The notes beneath the pieces were generated by a model. It did no database searches. It was not told where the DNA came from and worked only from the letters and a program-made list of their open reading frames with translations. 13,067 nt of DNA from CAYLPT01 sp964385645. GTDB lineage: Bacteria > Armatimonadota > Hebobacteria > Hebobacterales > Hebobacteraceae. The stretch covers positions 1 to 13,067 of the forward strand of contig CAYLPT010000133.1 in NCBI GenBank assembly GCA_964385645.1, written 5' to 3'. This document shows, piece by piece, positions 1 to 7,042 of the stretch; the stretch's first letter is position 1, and every line of letters begins with the position of its first letter. The translations under genes and the position numbers were made by a program.

Positions 1-784
1 GGTGGGTGCTGCCGGCCACCAGCCACTGCTCCCCCTCGCTCACCCCCAGCTCCTCCGCCAGCCGCCGCTCCACCGTCATGTCTCGGTGCGCCAGTGTGTC
101 CACCTTCGTGTTCCCGGCCACGACCACCGCCTCCGCCGGGATGCCGAGCGCGCGCAGCCGCCGCGCATCCCGCCCGGACTGGACACAGATGAGGTGGGGC
201 AGCTCCCAGAGCCAGCGGGCGACCCCCGGCGCCCGCGCGGCACGCTGCATCATGCGGTCTGAGACCCGCCCGTTGACCAGCAGCACCCGGGCGCCGAACG
301 CCCGCGCTAGGCCCAGCAGGTTCGGCCACAGCTCCTTCTCGACCACCACGAGCAGGTCCGGCCTCACGCGCCACAGCGCCAGCGCCACCGGGTCCGGCCA
401 GTCGAAGGGCAGGTAGAAGATCGTCTCCGCCGCCCAGCACGACTGCCGGGCGACAGCCATGCCCGTGTTGGTGATGACGGACAGCGCGACCCGCGCCCCC
501 GGCAGGCTGGTGTGCAGGGCCTCCAGGACCGGCCTGGCCGCCACCACCTCGCCCGCGGAGACGGCGTGCACCCAGATGCGCGGCCCACCGCCGCCGGCCA
601 GTCGCGGCACCAAGCCCAGGCGGTGTCGCCAGGAGCCTATGCCCCGTCGCTGCACCACCCTCCGCCACAGCAGCCACAGCAGCAGGAGTGGCGAGAGCCC
701 CGCGAGCAGCCAGTTGTAGGCGGCGAGCCCGGCTATGCGCCGCCATCTTGCGGCCGGCAGGCGATGAGGGTGAGCGCCGGTCAT
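1..784 (-). CDS. waaA: Kdo transferase WaaA/KdtA, N-terminal part (cut by window edge)
   Basis: 3-deoxy-D-manno-octulosonic acid transferase, which moves Kdo from CMP-Kdo onto the lipid A precursor at the inner face of the inner membrane. The first 261 residues are visible; the family is usually about 420, so the C-terminal CMP-Kdo-binding lobe lies beyond position 1. Residues 17-40 form one hydrophobic membrane anchor. Family motifs follow in order: WVHAVSAGEV (E79 matches the proposed catalytic Glu), ITNTG (104-108), YLPFDW, EKELWPN (149-155), NGRVSDR, QSGRDARRLRALG, GNTKVDT (225-231) and AGSTH at the edge. The ATG overlaps the upstream ABC-transporter stop as ATGA (781-784), and no clear ribosome binding site precedes it, so translational coupling is likely. 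It is the last visible gene of the lipid A operon. Family assignment is secure; whether it adds one or more Kdo residues cannot be told. Confidence 0.93.
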   Translation of the reverse strand, partial: MTGAHPHRLPAARWRRIAGLAAYNWLLAGLSPLLLLWLLWRRVVQRRGIGSWRHRLGLVPRLAGGGGPRIWVHAVSAGEVVAARPVLEALHTSLPGARVALSVITNTGMAVARQSCWAAETIFYLPFDWPDPVALALWRVRPDLLVVVEKELWPNLLGLARAFGARVLLVNGRVSDRMMQRAARAPGVARWLWELPHLICVQSGRDARRLRALGIPAEAVVVAGNTKVDTLAHRDMTVERRLAEELGVSEGEQWLVAGSTH

Positions 785-2640
785 GGCATCGCCGAGGGCT
801 GCTCGCGGGGCGCCAGCATCTGCGCCTCGTACAGCCGTCGGTAGACCCCGCCGCGGGCGAGCAGCTCGTCATGTGTGCCATCCTCGACGATGCGGCCCTC
901 GGCAAGCACGAGTATCCGGTCCGCCCGCTGGATGGTCGAGAGGCGGTGGGCGATGATCACCGTCGTGCGGCCCTCCATCAGGCGCTCGAGCCCGGCCTGC
1001 ACCAGCGCCTCCGACTCCGCGTCCAGTGCGCTCGTCGCCTCGTCGAGGATGAGGATGCGGGGGTCGGTCAGCAGCGCTCTCGCGATCGCCAGCCGCTGGC
1101 GCTGCCCGCCCGACAGCCGCGCCCCCCGTTCTCCCACCGGCGTGTCATACCCCTGCGGCAGCGCGATGACGAAGTCCTCCGCCCGCGCCGCCCGCGCCGC
1201 GGCCGCGACCTCTTCATCGGTCGCCTCCGGCCGGCCGTAGGCGATGGCCTCCCGGACGGAGCCGCCGAACAGCACCGGCTCCTGGGGCACGATGCCGATC
1301 TGCGAGCGCAGCGAGGAGAGGGTGATGCCAGCGATGTCGGTGCCGTCCACCTCGATGTGGCCCGAGGTTGGATCATAGAAGCGCGGGATGAGGTTGGCGA
1401 GGCTCGTCTTGCCCGCGCCGCTCGCGCCGACAAGAGCCACCACCTGCCCTGGCTCAATGGTGACCGTCACCTCCCGCAGCACCGGCTCTGAGCCCCGGTA
1501 CCGGAAGGACACCTCGCGGAAGCAGATGCGGCCCCGCACCCGCGGCAGCTCGATGGCGTCGGGCCGCTCCACCACCTCCTCCTTCGTGTCGAGCAGCTCC
1601 AGAAGGCGGTCGCCGGCCGCGGCGGCCTGCTGACCAGAGAGCCAGATCTTGCCGAACAGCCCGAGGCTGCTGCCCAGGCGCTGGCCGGCGTAGGCGAAGG
1701 CGAGCAACTTCGGCACGCTCAGCGCACCCTCGATCGTCAGATACCCGGCGAAGAAGATCAGCACCAGCAGCCCAGCCGCGCTGATCAGCTCCACCATTGG
1801 GCTCAGCACCGAGCTGGTCAGCGCCACCCGCAGGTTGGCCCGGTAGTTCCCATCGGCGATCTCCCCGAAGCGCTCCGCCTCCGCGCGCTCCATCCCGAAG
1901 ATCTGCACCGTCTCGATGCCCGACAGGCGCTCCTGAAGATACGCGTTCAGCCCGCCCAGTCGCGCCTGCACCTGCCTCGCCAGCCGGCGCATGCGCTCCC
2001 CCGCCCGCGCGATCACCAGCGAGATCAGCGGCACGCAGGCCAGCGACAACAGCGTCAGGCGCCACTCGAAGGCGAGCATGAGCGACACCGCCACCACCGT
2101 CGTGACCGGCGCCCGGGCGGCCTCGATCAGCTCGACCCCCAGCGCCCGCTGGAGCAGGGACACGTCGTTGCTCACCCGGGACAGCAGATCACCCGTCTGC
2201 CGCCCGCGGTGGAATGCCAGCGACTGCCGCAGCAGGTGGTCGAAGAGCCGTCGGCGCAGGTCGCGGATGAGCCCCTGCGCGAACCGCTGGGAGAGGTAGC
2301 CCCGGCCCGCCCAGAACGCACACTTCACCGACCAGGCCAGCAGCATCAGCCCCGCCGCCAGCGCCAGGCTCCTCAGTCGCCCCCCAGGATCGTAGCCCGC
2401 GGCCCGCGCCAGCCGCTGGAACCAGTCGCCTCCCTCCTCGCCGAGGACGATCCCCTGCTGCACCGAGGAGGGGTCAATCGCCAGGAAGATCAGCGCCAGC
2501 AGCACCGGGATCACGCCCGCATCCACGATGGACTCGCCCACCACGCAGCCCAGCGCCCCCCACGCCGACCACAGCCCTCCCCGGCCCTCTCTCAGAAGCC
2601 GCCGCAGCACCCACAGCGGACCTCGCGCTAGCGTCGGCAT
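781..2640 (-). CDS. msbA: MsbA-type lipid A export ABC transporter (fused TMD-NBD)
   Basis: Half-transporter of 619 residues expected to dimerise and flip lipid A-core across the inner membrane using ATP. An N-terminal membrane domain (about 1-340) has hydrophobic segments near 36-56, 92-112, 178-212, 277-300 and 310-330. The nucleotide-binding domain (about 365-605) has A-loop Y381, Walker A GASGAGKT (405-412), Q-loop Q453, signature LSGGQ (509-513), Walker B ILILDE (529-534) and switch H565, all intact. The loop between the first two membrane segments (about 56-92) looks longer than in E. coli MsbA. An upstream in-frame start at 2991 exists, but ATG 2640 is chosen because GGAGGG lies 6 nt before it and it overlaps lpxB by only 13 nt. 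The ABC exporter family is certain. The lipid A substrate is inferred from its place between lpxB and waaA; another lipid or drug substrate is possible. Confidence 0.88.
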   Translation of the reverse strand: MPTLARGPLWVLRRLLREGRGGLWSAWGALGCVVGESIVDAGVIPVLLALIFLAIDPSSVQQGIVLGEEGGDWFQRLARAAGYDPGGRLRSLALAAGLMLLAWSVKCAFWAGRGYLSQRFAQGLIRDLRRRLFDHLLRQSLAFHRGRQTGDLLSRVSNDVSLLQRALGVELIEAARAPVTTVVAVSLMLAFEWRLTLLSLACVPLISLVIARAGERMRRLARQVQARLGGLNAYLQERLSGIETVQIFGMERAEAERFGEIADGNYRANLRVALTSSVLSPMVELISAAGLLVLIFFAGYLTIEGALSVPKLLAFAYAGQRLGSSLGLFGKIWLSGQQAAAAGDRLLELLDTKEEVVERPDAIELPRVRGRICFREVSFRYRGSEPVLREVTVTIEPGQVVALVGASGAGKTSLANLIPRFYDPTSGHIEVDGTDIAGITLSSLRSQIGIVPQEPVLFGGSVREAIAYGRPEATDEEVAAAARAARAEDFVIALPQGYDTPVGERGARLSGGQRQRLAIARALLTDPRILILDEATSALDAESEALVQAGLERLMEGRTTVIIAHRLSTIQRADRILVLAEGRIVEDGTHDELLARGGVYRRLYEAQMLAPREQPSAMP

Positions 2641-3833
2641 GGGGCGCCCTCCACCAGCTCGAGCACCAGCTCCGCCGTCCTCCCCGAGGCCCCGGGCGGG
2701 CCCAGCTCCCGCGCCACCGCGGCCAACCCCTCCCGCATCCGCGCCGCCAGCGCAGCGTCGGCCAGCAGCGCCTCCAGCCAGCCCCCAATGGCCCGCGGCG
2801 TGGCCGCCGAGCCCAGCAGCTCCGGCGCCACCGCGCGCTGCGCGATGATATTGGGCATCGCCGCGAAACGCTGTCGGCCGAGCACCCCGCGCACCAGCCG
2901 ATACTGCATCGCCGTCGCCCAGCTTGTTCGGTACACGACCACCATGGGGATTCCGAGACAGGCGAACTCCAGCGTCGCCGTCCCCGAGCACACGGCCGCC
3001 GCCCCCGCCATCTGGAGCGCGTCATAGTCCATGCCCCTCAGCCCCACGACCGCCGCGCCCGACTGCCGCAGGGGGGTCAGCACCGCCTCCGCGTTCAGCG
3101 CGGGCGCGATCGGCGCCAACACCTGCAGACCCGGCCGGCGCCGCGCCACCACCTCGGCCGCCCGCGCCAGGGTCGGCAGCAGGTGCCGGAGCTCCTGCGC
3201 CCGGCTGCCCGGGGCCAGCGCGATCACCGGCCTGCCTGGGTCGACACCGTAGCGCGCATAGGCCTCCTCTGGGGTAGCGCGGGGCCTCGCCGCCTCGACC
3301 ACCGGGTGCCCGACCCACTCGACGCGGGCGCGACCGCCCTCAAGCAGGTCGTGGGACCACCGGAACGGGGTGGCGATGACATCCACCAGGTCCCGCAGCT
3401 CGCGTCCCCGCGGCTTGCGCGACCACGAGCCGGGCGGGAAGTAGTAGAGCGTAGGCACGCTGCGGCGGCGGGCCAGCCTGGCCAGCGGCACATTGACGGC
3501 CCCGCAGTTGATGAGCACGAGCGCGGCGGGAGGGTCGCTGGCCAGCAGACGCCGGGCCCTGCGCAGGGCGCGCAGCGCGCGGGGGGCGCGTGAGAGCGCC
3601 TCCAACGCCCCGATGGCGCCCCAGCTCGAGCTGTCGGCTGTCAATGCCACGCCGGCGGCGGCCATCCGGCGGCCCCCGATCCCGATGAGATGGAGGCCCG
3701 GGCGCCGCGCGCGCAGCGCCTGGGCCAGCAGCGCGCCGGCCCAGTCGCCCGAGGCCTCCCCGGCCGAGAGAAAGACGCGGCAGCAGGCGCCGCCGCGCGC
3801 CCCGCCGGCCCCTGCCTTGGTCGCGTGGCCCAT
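2628..3833 (-). CDS. lpxB: Lipid-A-disaccharide synthase LpxB, divergent
   Basis: GT19 glycosyltransferase of 401 residues, expected to join UDP-2,3-diacylglucosamine and lipid X into the tetra-acyl disaccharide at the cytosolic membrane face. Family features: FLSAGEASGD (21-30), GIGG (51-54), LAPGSR (206-211, Arg matching E. coli R201), CSGTATLEF (282-290), VVVYR and MPNIIAQR (326-333). Odd: the conserved IDAPDFN block reads INCGAVN (108-114), so E. coli catalytic D98 aligns with N109, and the SPSVWAWR block reads PPGSWSRKP (133-141). The start chosen is ATG 3833, 2 nt after the lpxA stop (3836-3838). A GTG at 3866, preceded by GAGGG, would add 11 residues and overlap lpxA. The place between lpxA and msbA supports LpxB. 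A GT19 relative with altered catalysis or substrate cannot be excluded. Confidence 0.8.
   Translation of the reverse strand: MGHATKAGAGGARGGACCRVFLSAGEASGDWAGALLAQALRARRPGLHLIGIGGRRMAAAGVALTADSSSWGAIGALEALSRAPRALRALRRARRLLASDPPAALVLINCGAVNVPLARLARRRSVPTLYYFPPGSWSRKPRGRELRDLVDVIATPFRWSHDLLEGGRARVEWVGHPVVEAARPRATPEEAYARYGVDPGRPVIALAPGSRAQELRHLLPTLARAAEVVARRRPGLQVLAPIAPALNAEAVLTPLRQSGAAVVGLRGMDYDALQMAGAAAVCSGTATLEFACLGIPMVVVYRTSWATAMQYRLVRGVLGRQRFAAMPNIIAQRAVAPELLGSAATPRAIGGWLEALLADAALAARMREGLAAVARELGPPGASGRTAELVLELVEGAPCRR
2647..2652 (-). promoter_or_regulatory. Shine-Dalgarno that fixes the msbA start
   Basis: GGAGGG on the minus strand, inside the end of lpxB, 6 nt before ATG 2640. It supports this start over the upstream in-frame start at 2991, which would bury the gene about 360 nt inside lpxB. 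Confidence 0.7.
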
Positions 3834-3835
3834 GC

Positions 3836-4627
3836 TCACCGCGCGGTTTCGAGCTGTCGGCCCCACCGGCCCTCGCGCATGCGGCGCAGGAAGCCGACCA
3901 GATAGGCCACCTCCGCCACCTGCCCCAGCTCCTCCTCGACCTGGTCGAGCGCCCGCGCCAGCTCCAGGTCCGCACGGAACAGCAGTCGAAATGCCCTCTG
4001 GATGGCGCGGCGCGCCTCCGGCTCCACGCCGGCCCTCCGCAGCCCCACCGCGTTGGGGCCGATGACCCGCGCCGGCTTGCCGTCCACCAGGCTGAACGGG
4101 GGCACGTCCTGGCTCAGCTTCGAGAAGCCGCTCACCATCGCCAGCTTCCCCACCCTCACCCGCTGGTGCGAGCCCACCATGCCCCCGATGATGACCTGAT
4201 CCTCCAGCACCACGTGCCCGCTCATGCCCGACAGCGTCGAGACCGTCACCCGGCTGCCCACCTGGCAGTTGTGCCCCAGGTGGGTGGAGGCCATGAGCAT
4301 GGTGTCGTCGCCGATGCGGGTCGCGTTGCCCTCGCCGGTCGCCCGGTGCACGGTCACGTACTCGCGGATGACGGTGCGGTCGCCCACAATCACCCGCGTC
4401 GGCTCCTCCCGGTAGCTCTGGTCCTGAGGCGGCCCGCCGATGGCCGCCCCGTAGTGAACGCGACAGTCGGCGCCGATGGTGGTGTGCTCCAGCAAGACAT
4501 GGGCGTCTACGATGGTCCGGGGGCCGATGACGCTGCCGTGCCGTATCACCGCGTACGGGCCCACCGCCACGCCCTCGGCCAGCTCGCAGTCGCGCTCAAC
4601 GATTGCGGTCGGGTGGATGCGGGTCAC
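3836..4627 (-). CDS. lpxA: UDP-N-acetylglucosamine acyltransferase LpxA
   Basis: First enzyme of lipid A synthesis: transfers a 3-hydroxyacyl chain from ACP to O-3 of UDP-GlcNAc in the cytosol. The 263 residues match the family length (E. coli 262). Left-handed beta-helix hexapeptide repeats fill about 1-190 and a helical C-terminal domain follows. Key residues by alignment: D69 in PPQDQ (E. coli D74), catalytic H119 in HLGHNCQVG (E. coli H125), H138 (H144) and H154 (H160). G167 aligns with E. coli G173, the chain-length residue, which predicts a long (about C14) acyl group. The GTG start at 4627 overlaps the fabZ stop as GTGA (4624-4627), and only a weak GGCAGG precedes it, suggesting coupling to fabZ. 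LpxD, the related N-acyltransferase, is ruled out by the C-terminal helical domain and the LpxA-specific blocks. Confidence 0.95.
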   Translation of the reverse strand: MTRIHPTAIVERDCELAEGVAVGPYAVIRHGSVIGPRTIVDAHVLLEHTTIGADCRVHYGAAIGGPPQDQSYREEPTRVIVGDRTVIREYVTVHRATGEGNATRIGDDTMLMASTHLGHNCQVGSRVTVSTLSGMSGHVVLEDQVIIGGMVGSHQRVRVGKLAMVSGFSKLSQDVPPFSLVDGKPARVIGPNAVGLRRAGVEPEARRAIQRAFRLLFRADLELARALDQVEEELGQVAEVAYLVGFLRRMREGRWGRQLETAR

Positions 4628-5100
4628 TGCGGGCCTGCCGCGCGCGAGGTCGCCAGCGTCTCCGATCCCTGGTCGGGCCGCAGCGCGAACAGGTACTCCC
4701 CCTCGGCCACCACCTGCCCGTCCACTTTCCCGACCACGGCCACCCGACCCACATCACCCTTCGTGCGCGTGATCGTGACCTCCGTCAGCAGTTGATCGCC
4801 CGGCACCACGGGGCGTCGGAACCGCATCTTGTCTATCCCCGCGAAGAACGCCAGCTTGCCCTCGTTCCCCGTCGTCGCCAGCAGCAGGATGCCCCCAACC
4901 TGGGCCATCGCCTCCACGATCAGCACCCCTGGCATGATCGGGTTGCCCGGGAAGTGGCCCACGAAGAACGCCTCGTTGACGGTCACGTTCTTGAGGCCCA
5001 CCGCTCGCTTGCCCGGCTCCAGCTCCAGCACCCGGTCCACCAACAGGAACGGGTAGCGGTGCTGGAGCACCGCCTGGATCTCGTTGATGTCCATCACCAT
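4624..5100 (-). CDS. fabZ: 3-hydroxyacyl-ACP dehydratase FabZ
   Basis: Cytosolic hot-dog-fold dehydratase that turns (3R)-hydroxyacyl-ACP into trans-2-enoyl-ACP. It competes with LpxA for the same hydroxyacyl-ACP pool, which explains why it sits in this operon. The 158 residues match the family. The start of the fold carries LQHRYPFLLVDRV (12-24). The active-site block GHFPGNPIMPG (48-58) carries H49, and E63 in VEAMAQ sits 14 residues later, as H54/E68 do in E. coli. ATG 5100 is preceded by GGAG with an 8-nt spacer (5101-5108); a second ATG lies two codons on. A 19-nt gap separates it from lpxC upstream, and its stop overlaps the lpxA start. The last about 15 residues (GSETLATSRAAGPQ) form an unremarkable tail. 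It is a separate gene, not the LpxC-FabZ fusion seen in some phyla. Confidence 0.95.
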   Translation of the reverse strand: MVMDINEIQAVLQHRYPFLLVDRVLELEPGKRAVGLKNVTVNEAFFVGHFPGNPIMPGVLIVEAMAQVGGILLLATTGNEGKLAFFAGIDKMRFRRPVVPGDQLLTEVTITRTKGDVGRVAVVGKVDGQVVAEGEYLFALRPDQGSETLATSRAAGPQ

Positions 5101-5119
5101 GCCCGTCTCTCCTCGCCCC

Positions 5120-5962
5120 TCAGGATGTGTGCGCCCCGGCGACCAGCGCTTCGCGCAGCAAGCCCGCCAGCGCCACGTTCGCCGCGTGCCTCGGGCGCAC
5201 CGCGAACACGCACGCCTCCAGGCGCCGCCCGCACAGCGCCAGATCGCCCACCAGGTCGAGCGCCTTGTGCCTCACCACCTCGTCGGGGAACCGCAGCTCG
5301 CCCACGTAGCCCTCGGGCCCGATGGCGAAGGCGTTCTCCTCACTCCCGCCCCGCGCCAGCCCGGCGGCCCGCAGCGCCTCCAGCTCGTGCGCGAACGCGA
5401 ACGTCCGCGCCGGCGCCAGCTCGCGGGCGAAGCCCTCCGGCGTCACCTGGGCCCACACCATCTGCCGCCCTACGACCGGATCCCCGTAGTCCACGGCCAC
5501 CGCTACCGACAGCCCTGCCGCCGGCGCCGCCACCACCCACGACGGCCCCGCCGCGTGCCACACCACGCGGCCCAGCCGACCCGGCGCGCGGGCGGCCCCC
5601 TGCGGGCGCAGCCCCGCCTCCTGCAGCAGCGCTACCCACTCCCGCGCGCTCCCGTCACAGGCCGGCAGCTCGGGCCCCTCCACCTCCGCCCGCACGTTGT
5701 CCACCCCCACCGCATGCAGCGCCGCCAGTAGGTGCTCGACGCCCGAGACTGTCGTCCCCTCCCGCCCCAGAATGGTCGCGCGCTCGCATGACACCACCGA
5801 GTCCACTGTGGCCGGAAGCTCCACGCCGGCGCTGACGAAGACCACCCCCGCGTCCGGCTCGGCCGGCAGCAGCGTCACCGCCGTCCGCTCCCCGGTGTGT
5901 AAGCCGATCCCCTGCTTGGTAGCCGGGGAGGCGATCGTCACCTGCTCCCCAATCCTGCTCAT
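5120..5962 (-). CDS. lpxC: UDP-3-O-acyl-N-acetylglucosamine deacetylase LpxC
   Basis: Zinc-dependent deacetylase catalysing the committed step of lipid A synthesis in the cytosol. The 280 residues are slightly shorter than E. coli (305). Visible motifs: GIGLHTG (18-24), SGVEHLLAAL (73-82) with general base E76 and zinc ligand H77, DGSA (103-106), ARTFAF (185-190), VRHKALDLVGD (230-240) with zinc ligands H232 and D236 and catalytic K233, and H259 in PRHAAN matching E. coli H265. All catalytic residues are present. It is the first gene of the minus-strand operon and lies directly behind a strong promoter (5982-6011). ATG 5962 has a weak AGGG upstream. If transcription starts about 7 nt after the -10 box the leader is only some 13 nt, so initiation may be nearly leaderless. 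Identification is secure. Confidence 0.96.
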   Translation of the reverse strand: MSRIGEQVTIASPATKQGIGLHTGERTAVTLLPAEPDAGVVFVSAGVELPATVDSVVSCERATILGREGTTVSGVEHLLAALHAVGVDNVRAEVEGPELPACDGSAREWVALLQEAGLRPQGAARAPGRLGRVVWHAAGPSWVVAAPAAGLSVAVAVDYGDPVVGRQMVWAQVTPEGFARELAPARTFAFAHELEALRAAGLARGGSEENAFAIGPEGYVGELRFPDEVVRHKALDLVGDLALCGRRLEACVFAVRPRHAANVALAGLLREALVAGAHTS

Positions 5963-5981
5963 GGCCGGGGCCCTGCGGCGG

Positions 5982-6011
5982 ATTATAGCACCCGGTCGCG
6001 GCGGGTGTAAA
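5982..6011 (-). promoter_or_regulatory. Sigma70-type promoter of the lipid A operon
   Basis: On the minus strand, a perfect TATAAT -10 box (5982-5987) is preceded by TGC, making it an extended -10. A TTTACA -35 box (6006-6011, five of six consensus positions) lies 18 nt upstream. The AT-rich boxes stand out in a very GC-rich background. The predicted transcription start near 5975 lies about 13 nt before the lpxC ATG. The downstream genes follow with overlaps or very short gaps, so this promoter probably drives lpxC through waaA. Confidence 0.72.
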
Positions 6012-6073
6012 GGAAGCCCCCTCCCCGCCGGCCGCAGGAGGCCCCCGGCCGGGGCAGAATCAGGCCTGCCGAC

Positions 6074-6607
6074 ATGCAGAGTGTCAACCGACGCACGGCG
6101 CCCGCCCTCATCGCGGCGACCCTGCTGATGGCCCTGGCCGCAGCCCCCTCACTGGCGCTGCCCGACGCCGAGTTGGCCCGCATCTCCGTCCACGGCAGCA
6201 GCTTCGACGATGGCGACCTCGTACCGATCGAGATCGAGGTCCGCAGCGTGGGCGCCGACGTCCTGCCTCCCGTGCCCGTCGTGCTCCTGGTGAACGAGCG
6301 CACCTATGCTGAGTGGCGGCTGCCCCGTGCCCTCGCTCCCGGCGAGAGCGCCCTCTGGGACCTCACCTGGCCCGCGGTGCGGGGCGGGCATGTCCTGACT
6401 GCGGTGGTGGATCCCCTCAACGACGTCTACGAGTCGAACGAGCTCAACAACTCCGCCTTCATCAACCTGGGCGTCGGAGACCGCCCGCCTCCATTCCCAT
6501 GGGGGGCCTTGCTGGCCGGGGCCCTGGGCCTCATCGGCGGCGTGGTCCTCGGCCTTCTCCTGCGCCGCCTTCGCCCCCCCGCCGGTCCCGCCAGCCCAGC
6601 TCGCTGA
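6074..6607 (+). CDS. Secreted CARDB-domain protein with C-terminal membrane anchor
   Basis: Unnamed protein of 177 residues. Residues 1-29 are a classical signal peptide: basic NRR, a hydrophobic run, then cleavage near SLA-LP. Residues about 30-132 form one CARDB (cell-adhesion-related, bacterial) Ig-like domain ending in its hallmark VVDPLNDVYESNELNN (111-126), which often belongs to calcium-binding or adhesive beta-sandwiches. A proline-rich linker leads to one membrane helix (about 142-163), then an Arg-rich cytoplasmic stop-transfer tail. The domain should therefore sit outside the inner membrane, probably in the periplasm. No ribosome binding site stands close to ATG 6074; an AGGAGG at 6036-6041 is too far away. 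It is transcribed divergently from lpxC across a 111-nt gap. The ligand and any role in the envelope are unknown; CARDB domains usually occur as repeats in much larger proteins. Confidence 0.8.
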   Translation: MQSVNRRTAPALIAATLLMALAAAPSLALPDAELARISVHGSSFDDGDLVPIEIEVRSVGADVLPPVPVVLLVNERTYAEWRLPRALAPGESALWDLTWPAVRGGHVLTAVVDPLNDVYESNELNNSAFINLGVGDRPPPFPWGALLAGALGLIGGVVLGLLLRRLRPPAGPASPAR

Positions 6608-6623
6608 CCCGCCGGCCCCTCCG

Positions 6624-6704
6624 CGTCATCCTGAGCGAAGCGTAGGATCCGTTCGACTGCCCGCTGTGCTTGTGTGGCAGGAGCTTCCCCCCTGCCCGGC
6701 GGGC
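6624..6704. repeat. Candidate dispersed intergenic repeat with hairpins
   Basis: The spacer between two convergent genes contains TCATCCTGAGCGAAGCG, a motif I recognise as recurring between genes in many bacterial genomes. It folds as an imperfect palindrome (6628-6648): ATCCT pairs with AGGAT around a GC-GAA-GC core. A second hairpin pairs GGCAGG (6676-6681) with CCTGCC (6691-6696), and a third pairs GCCC (6694-6697) with GGGC (6701-6704), so the last two are mutually exclusive. The hairpins could also end transcription from both sides, although no T-tract follows. Copy number in the rest of the genome is not visible here. Confidence 0.5.
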
Positions 6705-7042
6705 TAGCACGTCAGGTGCAGACACGCCACCGCCCGCCTCTGCTCGACCACCTGGTTGAACATCCGACAGGCGGTGGGGGTGTCGTAGGCCACCAACTCG
6801 ATCCCGGCGCGCCGCGCGTGCGCCGCCACCTCGTCGGCCACCCGCATCCGCTCCTGGCTGCCTGTGCCCACGATGAGGATCTCCGGGGCCTCGCTCAGCG
6901 CCTCCTGGAGGTCGTCCATCTGCAGCAGGTGTCCCTCCCGCCGCCACCAGTTCGGCAGCACCTTTCCGGGCAGCACGATCACATCGCTCGTGTACTCTCG
7001 GCCGTCTATGACCACGGCCCCAAACCGATACCTCTCGATCAC
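6704..7042 (-). CDS. Mth938/AAMDC-domain (DUF498) protein
   Basis: Small single-domain cytosolic protein of 112 residues, the full length of the family. It carries the typical blocks IERYRFG (2-8), IDGREYTSDVIV (12-23), PNWWRREGH (30-38), LIVGTGSQERMRV (56-68), an internal T-P-T-A-C-R-M-F-N block (88-96) and the conserved C-terminal LHLTC (108-112). The biochemical function of the family is not established; vertebrate AAMDC is its best-known relative. The start is GTG 7042, preceded by GGGAGG with a 5-nt spacer. It stands alone on the minus strand, convergent with the CARDB gene and divergent from the SCP2-like gene, so the neighbours give no pathway clue. Family membership is clear; function is unknown. 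Confidence 0.88.
   Translation of the reverse strand: MIERYRFGAVVIDGREYTSDVIVLPGKVLPNWWRREGHLLQMDDLQEALSEAPEILIVGTGSQERMRVADEVAAHARRAGIELVAYDTPTACRMFNQVVEQRRAVACLHLTC

Noticed and set aside
688..1491. 267-residue plus-strand frame over the ABC transporter
   Set aside because: Antisense to the conserved nucleotide-binding domain; the translation is low-complexity and has no ribosome binding site.
2641..2991. N-terminal extension of the MsbA-like protein from 2991
   Set aside because: It would overlap lpxB by over 360 nt with Gly/Ala-rich sequence. A good Shine-Dalgarno precedes ATG 2640.
4603..5835. 410-residue plus-strand reading frame across lpxA, fabZ and lpxC
   Set aside because: Shadow of three real genes on the other strand; the product is rich in Pro, Arg and Ala without family features.
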